Shown one piece after another: positions 1 through 5,210 of a stretch of DNA of 5,210 nucleotides; position 1 is the first letter of the stretch, and every line of letters starts with the position of its first letter. The notes under the pieces were generated by a model. It did not search any database. It was not told where the DNA came from and saw only the letters and a list, made by a program, of their open reading frames with translations. Position numbers and translations under genes: made by a program. Origin of the DNA: Bdellovibrionales bacterium (GTDB taxonomy: Bacteria; Bdellovibrionota; Bacteriovoracia; Bacteriovoracales; Bacteriovoracaceae); NCBI GenBank assembly GCA_023250775.1, contig JAHFAA010000305.1:1-5210 (forward strand), written 5' to 3'.

Positions 1-1161
1 GATCTTCCTCAGCAGGCCAAAATTTTTAACTATGGTGGCAAGGCCTTTCGAGAAATTACTCGGCGATCGGGCCTGGGCATTCCCAGTATCTCGGTGGTGT
101 TTGGTTCCAGTACGGCCGGCGGCGCTTATGTTCCTGGCATGTGTGACTATATTATCATGGTACAAAAGCAGGCCAAGACTTATTTGGCCGGGCCTCCCCT
201 GGTCAAAATGGCAATCAATGAAGATTGCGATGACGAGTCACTCGGTGGCGCGGATATGCACAGTCGGCAGTCGGGGCTGTGCGATTTTTTGGCAGAGGAC
301 GAGCAGCAGGCGATCAAGAAAGCGCGGCAGATTGTCGCCAGTTTAAATTGGCCGGTGTTGAAAAGCGCCAGTGCCCAGGCCGAGCCGCTTTATCCGGCAG
401 AGGATTTGCTAAAAATTGTTTCGGCGGATGTGCGAAAACCCTTTGATATGCACGAGGTGATCGCGCGCCTGGTGGACGGCTCGCGCTTTTTTGAATTTAA
501 ACCTCTCTATGGTGACACCCTGGTTACGGGATTTGCCCATCTGCACGGACAGATGGTGGGGATTTTGGCCAACAACGGCGTGCTTTTTTCCGCCTCGGCC
601 AACAAAGGCGCGCAATTTATTCAGCTCATGAACAAGCGCCGGATTCCCCTTTTATTTTTTCAAAATATCACTGGCTTCATGGTGGGAAAAAAAGCGGAAG
701 AAGAAGGCATTATCAAAAATGGGGCGAAGCTCATTAACGCCGTCTCAAACTGCACTGTTCCCGCCATCACGGTGGTTATGGGTGCCTCTTACGGTGCCGG
801 CAACTATGGCATGTGCGGCCGTGCCTATGCGCCTCGCTTTTTATTTTCCTGGCCCAACTCCAAGCTGGCGGTTATGGGCGAAGAGCAGTTAGTGGGAGTC
901 ATGGAGATTGTGCAAAAGCAGAAGGCGGAAAAGAGCGGTTTTTTCGCCGGCAAAATCGACGCCGCCAAAATGAAAATTGCCAAAGAAACTTTGCGTTCGC
1001 GCATTGCCAATGAATCGGGCGCCTATTATTCCACCAGTCGTGTGTGGGACGACGGCATAATTGATCCTCGTGATACGCGTGCGGTCTTAGGAGTGTGTCT
1101 GGCCGCTATCTCGCAAGGGCTGCCAGAGCTTGATTCAGGGTTTGGTGTTTTCAGAATGTAG
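1..1161 (+). CDS. Acyl-CoA carboxylase carboxyltransferase (beta) subunit, methylcrotonyl-/geranyl-CoA carboxylase type, 5'-truncated
   Basis: This is the C-terminal 386 residues of a biotin-dependent carboxyltransferase; the frame is open from base 1, so the start lies outside the window. Family members are about 535 residues, so roughly 150 are missing. The subunit moves the carboxyl group from carboxybiotin to the gamma carbon of a 3-methyl-2-enoyl-CoA. Visible motifs (numbered from base 1) are GSSTAGGAYVPG at 35-46 and LAGPPLVK near 62-69 in the N half. A linker (RKPFDMHEVIARLVDGSRF, about 145-163) follows. The C half has ITGFMVGKKAEEEGI (223-237), GASYGAGNYGMCGRAYAPRF (261-280), WPNS, and YYSTSRVWDDGIIDPRDTR (342-360). 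The last two motifs are typical of methylcrotonyl/geranyl-CoA carboxylases rather than propionyl-CoA carboxylases. The N-terminal loop reads FNYGGKAF (9-16), unlike methylcrotonyl enzymes. The alpha subunit follows after 11 bases. Family assignment is firm; the exact substrate is open, and an AtuC-like substrate is plausible. Confidence 0.93.
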   Translation, partial: DLPQQAKIFNYGGKAFREITRRSGLGIPSISVVFGSSTAGGAYVPGMCDYIIMVQKQAKTYLAGPPLVKMAINEDCDDESLGGADMHSRQSGLCDFLAEDEQQAIKKARQIVASLNWPVLKSASAQAEPLYPAEDLLKIVSADVRKPFDMHEVIARLVDGSRFFEFKPLYGDTLVTGFAHLHGQMVGILANNGVLFSASANKGAQFIQLMNKRRIPLLFFQNITGFMVGKKAEEEGIIKNGAKLINAVSNCTVPAITVVMGASYGAGNYGMCGRAYAPRFLFSWPNSKLAVMGEEQLVGVMEIVQKQKAEKSGFFAGKIDAAKMKIAKETLRSRIANESGAYYSTSRVWDDGIIDPRDTRAVLGVCLAAISQGLPELDSGFGVFRM

Positions 1162-1162
1162 A

Positions 1163-1166
1163 GGAG
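1163..1166 (+). promoter_or_regulatory. Ribosome binding site that fixes a GTG start for the carboxylase alpha subunit
   Basis: GGAG lies just after the beta-subunit stop (TAG, 1159-1161) and six bases before GTG at 1173. The protein from that GTG begins with the conserved biotin carboxylase N terminus (KKVCIANRGEIACR), so this non-ATG start is well supported. The site sits inside the only gap between the two subunit genes. Confidence 0.8.
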
Positions 1167-1172
1167 TTTTGC

Positions 1173-3149
1173 GTGCAAAATATTTTCTTTAAAAAAGTGT
1201 GTATCGCCAACCGAGGGGAGATCGCCTGTCGGGTGATTCGCGCCTGTCACAAATTGGGCATTAAAACTTTAGTGCTCTACTCGGAACCTGATAAGAACAG
1301 TCTCGCGGTGAAACTTTCCGATGAGGCCGCGGCGCTCGGTGGAACCACTGCCTTGGAATCTTATCTCAACATCGAAAAAGTGGTGAGTGTCGCCAAGAAA
1401 AATGGCGCGGACGCTCTTCATCCCGGTTATGGATTTTTATCCGAGAATTCAGATTTGGCCATCGCCTGCGAAAAAGCGGGGATTTGTTTTATCGGGCCCA
1501 GGCCCGAGGCCATGGATAAAATGGGAATGAAAAATCTGGCGCGGGATCTCGTGAACGGCTTGGGCCTTCCCATTGTGCCCGGTTATAACGGTGATGATCA
1601 GTCGCTTGGTCGTCTGGAAAAAGAAGCAAAGAAAATCGGCTATCCCATTTTGATCAAGGCCGCCGCCGGTGGTGGTGGAAAAGGCATGCAAGTTGTCGAG
1701 TCGGAAAAAACGCTGGCGCAGGCGATCGAAGCGGCCAAGCGCAATGCCAAGAGTGCCTTTGACGATGATACTATTTTGATCGAAAAATATTTTCCCATTA
1801 TTAAACATATCGAAATCCAAGTTTTGGCCGATCAGGCCGGTCATACCCTTCATCTTTTCGAACGTGAATGTTCCGTGCAACGGCGGCATCAAAAAATTAT
1901 TGAGGAAACACCCTCGCCCAGTCTCACACCTGAATTGCGTGCCAAGATGGGGCAGGCGGCGGTGGAGATTGCTCGCTCGGTAAAATATCTGGGCGCCGGA
2001 ACGGTGGAATTTATTGTCGACCCTCTGACCAAGAATTTCTATTTTCTTGAGATGAATACCCGCATTCAAGTCGAGCATCCCATTACGGAAGAAGTCACCG
2101 GCGTAGATTTGGTCGAGTGGCAACTTCGCATCGCTCAAGGTGAAGCGCTGACGCTGCAACAAAACGACTTGAAGCAAACCGGCCATGCCATAGAATGCCG
2201 TCTCTATGCAGAAGATTGGCGCCATGATTTTTTGCCCATGAGTGGCAAGGTTTTGCGCTGGCGCGAAGTTAAAGGTGAAGGAATTCGCATCGATCACGGA
2301 CTGGAAGACGGAACCGAGATCGGAATCTTTTATGACCCCATGCTGGCCAAGGTCGTGGCCCATGGCCATTCACGGCAAGAGTCGACGCGTAAGATGCAGT
2401 GGCTTTTGTCACGCTTGGAAATTTTGGGACTGGTCACCAATCATGCGCTTCTTTCAAAGATTTTGGATCATTCCCATTTTATTGATGGGAGCTATGGCAC
2501 AAATTTTCTTTCGCTTTACGGGGAACATTTCAAAAAGGCCAATGCCGTTGAGATGCATCACGAGATTGTCTGCGCTCTTTGGTTGAAAGAATGGTTTATG
2601 CGCAAGACTGAGCAAAAAATCCTCCCCGGCCTGGCCCCTGGCTGGCGCAATAATTTTTATCGGCCGGCGAAAATTCAGTATGAGTGTGAGGGATTGCTGT
2701 ATGCGCTCTCTTATCGTCTGGTAGATCAGACCTTTGAAGTGCAAATCAATGATGGGCCTTTGCAAAAAATTGTTTTCTTGGATTGTGATGATGAGCGCGT
2801 GACGTTCAGCATGTTTGACCGCAAAATTTGTTTGAGTGTGGCGAATTCCTGGGTTCATCATCCCACCCTTGGCCCTGTGGAAGTGACTCCTGTGCCTCGT
2901 TTCAAAGAGGCCGTGGTGGCGGGGATGGCGAATCGTTATCTCTCATCCATGCCTGGAAAAATTGTCAAAGTCTTTGTCCGTCAAGGCGACAAAGTTAAGG
3001 CCGGCGATGAGCTGGTGATTATCGAATCGATGAAAATGGAAAATAGCGTGGCCGCTCACAAAACTGGCGTGGTCAAGGATGTCTTTGTGGCGAGCGGACA
3101 GATGGTGGAAAAAAACGAACAACTTATTCAACTAGAAGGAGAAGAATAA
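1173..3149 (+). CDS. Acyl-CoA carboxylase alpha subunit: biotin carboxylase plus biotin carrier domain
   Basis: This 658-residue subunit carboxylates its own biotin using ATP and bicarbonate, then presents carboxybiotin to the beta subunit encoded just upstream. The biotin carboxylase N domain opens with IANRGEIACR (11-20) and has HPGYGFLSEN (83-92). The ATP-grasp glycine loop is AAAGGGGKGM (163-172). The catalytic region has RECSVQRRHQK (231-241) and EMNTRIQVEHPITEE (293-307), with the expected Arg297, and ECRLYAED (341-348) with Arg343. Residues about 460-580 are a divergent middle domain of the kind that joins the beta subunit in methylcrotonyl/geranyl enzymes. The C-terminal biotinyl domain carries ESMKMEN (618-624); Lys621 is the expected biotin site, with Ser in place of the common Ala of EAMKM. 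Length matches the 650-670 typical of MccA/LiuD/AtuF. The GTG start is set by GGAG at 1163. The gene appears intact; which acyl-CoA it serves is inferred from the beta subunit. Confidence 0.96.
   Translation: MQNIFFKKVCIANRGEIACRVIRACHKLGIKTLVLYSEPDKNSLAVKLSDEAAALGGTTALESYLNIEKVVSVAKKNGADALHPGYGFLSENSDLAIACEKAGICFIGPRPEAMDKMGMKNLARDLVNGLGLPIVPGYNGDDQSLGRLEKEAKKIGYPILIKAAAGGGGKGMQVVESEKTLAQAIEAAKRNAKSAFDDDTILIEKYFPIIKHIEIQVLADQAGHTLHLFERECSVQRRHQKIIEETPSPSLTPELRAKMGQAAVEIARSVKYLGAGTVEFIVDPLTKNFYFLEMNTRIQVEHPITEEVTGVDLVEWQLRIAQGEALTLQQNDLKQTGHAIECRLYAEDWRHDFLPMSGKVLRWREVKGEGIRIDHGLEDGTEIGIFYDPMLAKVVAHGHSRQESTRKMQWLLSRLEILGLVTNHALLSKILDHSHFIDGSYGTNFLSLYGEHFKKANAVEMHHEIVCALWLKEWFMRKTEQKILPGLAPGWRNNFYRPAKIQYECEGLLYALSYRLVDQTFEVQINDGPLQKIVFLDCDDERVTFSMFDRKICLSVANSWVHHPTLGPVEVTPVPRFKEAVVAGMANRYLSSMPGKIVKVFVRQGDKVKAGDELVIIESMKMENSVAAHKTGVVKDVFVASGQMVEKNEQLIQLEGEE
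3136..3141 (+). promoter_or_regulatory. Ribosome binding site for the acyl-CoA dehydrogenase, within the end of the alpha-subunit gene
   Basis: AAGGAG lies inside the last codons of the carboxylase alpha gene. It is eight bases before ATG 3150 and eleven before a second ATG at 3153. The spacing favours 3150, which directly abuts the TAA stop at 3147-3149. The arrangement implies translational coupling. Confidence 0.75.
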
Positions 3150-4292
3150 ATGATGCCATTTAATGATGAACACAAAATGTTTAAAAAATCCGTGAGTTCT
3201 TTTGTGGAAAAGGAACTTCGTCCTCATGCCGAAGAGTGGGAAGCGCAAGGTTTAACCCCGCGTTCGGTTTGGAAAAGGTGCGGTGAGCTGGGCTTTCTCG
3301 GCATTACCTATTCCTCAGATTACGGCGGCGCCAATGCTGATCATAGTTATAGTTATATTTTAAATCTGGAGCTGGGAAAATGTGGTTCTCCCGGAGTTGC
3401 TCTGGGTATTTCGGTTCAATGTGATATGGCCACACCCGCCTTGGCGAAACATGGAAATGAATTTTTGAAAAAGACCTATCTGACCCCGGCGATCAAAGGC
3501 GACATGATCTGCTCCATCGCCGTGACTGAACCCGGCCATGGTTCTGATGTGGCGGCGATTGATACCAAGGCGGTTAAGGATGGTAACGACTACGTCATCA
3601 ATGGGCGAAAGATGTTTATCACCAACGGCACCCAGGCCGATTTTTTGACCCTGTTGGCGCGCACCACTCCCGGAACAGGTTATCAAGGCATGTCACTCTT
3701 TATTGTTCCCACTAAAACGCCGGGTGTTTCCACCGGCAAGCGTCTGAAAAAAACCTGCTTTCCATCTTCTGATACGGCGGAAATTATTTTGGATGATGTG
3801 CGAATCTCGAAAGATCATTTGATCGGCCAAGAAGGCAAGGGGTTTATTTATCAGATGGAGCAGTTTCAGTTTGAACGTCTGGCGGCCGTGGCCTTGGCGA
3901 TCGGCGGGCTCAAGCGCGCTTATGATTTGACTAAAAAATATATTTTTGAACGTCAGGCCTTTGGACAAGTGCTGGCCAAGCATCAAATCACACGACACAA
4001 GATGGCCCAGATGATTTCCGAAATCACCATGCTTGAGACCATGAGTTATAAATGCGTGGCCATGGCCAATGCCGGAGTTGATTTCACCAAAGATGTTTCC
4101 ATGTTGAAGCTTATTACCGCTCAAACACAACAAAGAGTGATGGAAGAGTGCGTGCAAATTCACGGTGGCTACGGCCTGATGAGTGAATATGAAGTGGCCC
4201 GCTATTTTAGAGATAGTAAGTTGCTTGGGATCGGCGGCGGCTCCAATGAAATTATGAAAGAAATTATCTGCAAAATGGAGGGGATGGAATGA
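3150..4292 (+). CDS. Acyl-CoA dehydrogenase, citronellyl-CoA (AtuD-like) / long-chain / isovaleryl-type
   Basis: This 380-residue flavoprotein has full family length. It should oxidise an acyl-CoA to the 2-enoyl-CoA with FAD, passing electrons to electron transfer flavoprotein. The N-terminal helical domain includes LGFLGITYSSDYGG (47-60) and a CDMATPALAKHG stretch (91-102). The central FAD-binding beta domain has SIAVTEPGHGSD (122-133) and MFITNG (155-160). The C-terminal helical domain has FERQAFGQ (266-273), QIHGGYG (336-342) and RDSKLLGIGGGSNEIMKEI (354-372). The position that holds the catalytic Glu in medium- and short-chain enzymes is Gly363. The likely base is Glu242 in FERL (241-244), as in isovaleryl- and long-chain acyl-CoA dehydrogenases. 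From memory, the SYSYILNLELG, DMATPALA and IGGGSNEIM segments resemble AtuD more than LiuA. It abuts the alpha-subunit stop and overlaps the next gene by four bases, so it is firmly in the operon. It probably makes the substrate for the carboxylase; the chain specificity is inferred. Confidence 0.94.
   Translation: MMPFNDEHKMFKKSVSSFVEKELRPHAEEWEAQGLTPRSVWKRCGELGFLGITYSSDYGGANADHSYSYILNLELGKCGSPGVALGISVQCDMATPALAKHGNEFLKKTYLTPAIKGDMICSIAVTEPGHGSDVAAIDTKAVKDGNDYVINGRKMFITNGTQADFLTLLARTTPGTGYQGMSLFIVPTKTPGVSTGKRLKKTCFPSSDTAEIILDDVRISKDHLIGQEGKGFIYQMEQFQFERLAAVALAIGGLKRAYDLTKKYIFERQAFGQVLAKHQITRHKMAQMISEITMLETMSYKCVAMANAGVDFTKDVSMLKLITAQTQQRVMEECVQIHGGYGLMSEYEVARYFRDSKLLGIGGGSNEIMKEIICKMEGME
4277..4283 (+). 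promoter_or_regulatory. Ribosome binding site for the BKACE gene, inside the dehydrogenase gene
   Basis: GGAGGGG lies five bases before ATG 4289, inside the last codons of the dehydrogenase gene. It supports the start that forms an ATGA stop-start overlap (4289-4292), a standard sign of coupled translation. Confidence 0.78.
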
Positions 4293-5146
4293 GTGTCGTA
4301 ATATCTTGTGCCATCACTGGTCTGCTCACTGATCCCAAAATGCACCAAGTTCCCGTGACGCCCAAAGAGATGGCGCAGGCAGCACTCGATGCTTACAACG
4401 CCGGCGCCACTGTGGTTCACTGCCATTTTAGACGCCAGGAACCTGACAAAGGCGCTTTTCCCACCTGGGACGTGAAAGTGGTTTCCGAAATTTGCGATGC
4501 CATTCGCACCGCCGTACCCAACATGCTCCTTAATATGTCGACGGGAGTGATGGGGCCGGATATTTCCGGGCCGGTGAATTGTTTAAAGGCCGTGCGTCCG
4601 GAAATCGCCGCCATGAATTCTGGAACTTTGAATTATCTTAAAACTAAAAAAGATGGTTCATGGGCCTGGCCTCCTATTTTGTTTGATAATCCTGTGGATA
4701 AAATCACGGCATTCTTGAAGGCCATGAAAGAAAATAATGTGCGGCCTGAGTGTGAATGTTTCGACACGGGAATTGTACGCAGTATTTCGATGTTTAAGGC
4801 GAATGGTCTGCTTCACGATCCCATCAATATTTCCTTGGTGATGGGAGTGAATAGCGGCATGCCGGCGAAACCCTCATGGCTGCCACTTTTGATTGAGGAA
4901 ATGCCGACGGGAGCGAACTGGCAGGTGATCGCCATCGGCCAGGAAGATGTCTGGCCGCTTTTGCGCCGGGCGAGTGAGCTTGGCGGCCATGTTCGTACCG
5001 GACTGGAAGATACTTTTTATCTGCCGAATGGCGAGAAGACCTATTCCAATGGAAAATTGGTTGAGGCCTTGGCCAAAGTCGTTAAAGAAACCGGACAGAG
5101 CGTCGCCACCGTGGCCGAGGCGCGCAAGGTTTATGGGATAGCATGA
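4289..5146 (+). CDS. Beta-keto acid cleavage enzyme (BKACE, former DUF849; 3-keto-5-aminohexanoate cleavage family)
   Basis: This 285-residue protein has the usual length of the zinc-dependent (beta/alpha)8-barrel family whose type member is Kce of lysine fermentation. Members react a beta-keto acid with acetyl-CoA to give acetoacetate and a CoA ester. The zinc ligands are visible: HCH in TVVHCHFR (His44 and His46), and Glu240 in GGHVRTGLED (232-241). Arg236 and Asp241 in that last motif match the catalytic Arg and Asp of Kce. Other family segments are LNMSTG (81-86), MNSGTLNY (109-116), ECFDTG (156-161) and SVATVAEARKVYG (271-283). The substrate-binding Glu14 of Kce aligns with Leu13 in CAITGLL, so a 5-amino substrate is unlikely. 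The KDGSWAWPPILFDNP insert (121-135) marks a subgroup I cannot tie to a known substrate. It overlaps the dehydrogenase gene by ATGA. Family call is firm; substrate is unknown, and the name kce would overstate it. Confidence 0.92.
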   Translation: MSVVISCAITGLLTDPKMHQVPVTPKEMAQAALDAYNAGATVVHCHFRRQEPDKGAFPTWDVKVVSEICDAIRTAVPNMLLNMSTGVMGPDISGPVNCLKAVRPEIAAMNSGTLNYLKTKKDGSWAWPPILFDNPVDKITAFLKAMKENNVRPECECFDTGIVRSISMFKANGLLHDPINISLVMGVNSGMPAKPSWLPLLIEEMPTGANWQVIAIGQEDVWPLLRRASELGGHVRTGLEDTFYLPNGEKTYSNGKLVEALAKVVKETGQSVATVAEARKVYGIA

Positions 5147-5150
5147 GGGA
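5145..5150 (+). promoter_or_regulatory. Ribosome binding site for the right-edge gene
   Basis: GAGGGA overlaps the BKACE stop codon (TGA, 5144-5146) and lies six bases before GTG 5157. The nearby ATG at 5155 is followed at once by TGA, so it cannot be the start, and GTG is the only sensible choice. Confidence 0.6.
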
Positions 5151-5156
5151 CAGAAT

Positions 5157-5210
5157 GTGAGTTATTTTAGCGCTTCAGAAGAATGGCAGTGGTTGTTTAA
5201 GCATGGCCTT
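5157..5210 (+). CDS. Start of an unidentified downstream gene, 3'-truncated
   Basis: Eighteen codons from a GTG start run in frame to the end of the window and encode SYFSASEEWQWLFKHGL after the initiator. A Shine-Dalgarno site sits at the right distance, and the gap from the BKACE stop is only 10 bases, so this is very likely the next operon gene. The fragment is rich in aromatic and acidic residues and has no signal peptide or membrane segment. It faintly recalls the N terminus of some large acyl-CoA dehydrogenase-family proteins, but 18 residues are too few to say. The pathway would call for an enoyl-CoA hydratase, an HMG-CoA-lyase-like enzyme or a CoA ligase somewhere nearby; nothing in this fragment identifies it as one of them. 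Confidence 0.6.
   Translation, partial: MSYFSASEEWQWLFKHGL

Noticed and set aside
32..346. A plus-strand frame with an ATG start overlapping the left-edge gene
   Set aside because: The frame beginning at base 1 encodes conserved carboxyltransferase motifs straight through this region; this alternative frame has no family resemblance.
1..1161. Propionyl-CoA carboxylase or acetyl-CoA carboxylase beta subunit as the identity
   Set aside because: The GNYGMCGRAYAPRF, WPNS and YYSTSRVWDDGIIDPRDTR motifs belong to the methylcrotonyl/geranyl branch.
1162..1172. A promoter, terminator or attenuator between the subunit genes
   Set aside because: The gap is only 11 bases and holds just the ribosome binding site; there is no hairpin.
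1449..2369. A 306-residue open frame on the minus strand
   Set aside because: It lies wholly antisense to the conserved ATP-grasp domain of the alpha subunit, its translation shows no recognisable family motifs, and it reflects codon bias of the real gene.
3693..4163. A 156-residue minus-strand open frame rich in His and Gly
   Set aside because: Antisense to the dehydrogenase C-terminal domain; its composition is what reverse-reading that gene gives, and no promoter or ribosome binding site stands out.
4289..5146. Lysine fermentation (kam/kdd/kce) operon as the context
   Set aside because: No aminomutase, 3,5-diaminohexanoate dehydrogenase or ammonia lyase gene is present, and the substrate-binding Glu of Kce is replaced by Leu.

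Overview
The window is a gene-dense, one-strand stretch of bacterial DNA from a catabolic operon for branched-chain acyl-CoA. It holds five genes, all on the + strand, with almost no space between them. In order: (1) the C-terminal part of an acyl-CoA carboxylase beta (carboxyltransferase) subunit of the methylcrotonyl-/geranyl-CoA carboxylase type (1-1161, cut at the left edge); (2) its partner alpha subunit with biotin carboxylase and biotin carrier domains (1173-3149); (3) an acyl-CoA dehydrogenase most like the citronellyl-CoA dehydrogenase (AtuD) / long-chain / isovaleryl groups (3150-4292); (4) a beta-keto acid cleavage enzyme (BKACE, formerly DUF849, 3-keto-5-aminohexanoate cleavage family; 4289-5146); (5) the first 18 codons of another gene that runs off the right edge (5157-5210).

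The chemistry fits together in part. The dehydrogenase would introduce an alpha,beta double bond into a 3-methyl-branched acyl-CoA. The biotin enzyme would carboxylate the methyl group of that 3-methyl-2-enoyl-CoA. This is the shared logic of the leucine (Liu) and acyclic terpene (Atu) pathways. The hydratase and HMG-CoA-lyase-type enzyme that should follow are not in the window. Instead a BKACE is joined to the operon by an ATGA overlap. That enzyme class moves an acetyl unit between a beta-keto acid and acetyl-CoA, giving acetoacetate and a new acyl-CoA. Acetoacetate is also what an HMG-CoA lyase makes, so the two may meet there, but the substrate cannot be read from the sequence.

Subfamily details suggest this is not a plain leucine operon. 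The beta subunit has a Tyr-Gly-Gly-Lys loop where methylcrotonyl-CoA carboxylases have His-Phe-Gly-Arg. The dehydrogenase looks AtuD-like. The BKACE has a leucine where the lysine-fermentation enzyme has a substrate-binding glutamate. All three would fit a bulkier, non-amino, hydrophobic acyl chain.

The source looks like a free-living heterotrophic bacterium with mid-range GC and strong Shine-Dalgarno sites, possibly from a deltaproteobacterial or Bdellovibrionota-like lineage. That placement is a low-confidence impression. No RNA genes, mobile elements, repeats, CRISPR arrays, promoters or terminators were seen; there is no non-coding stretch longer than about 11 bases.
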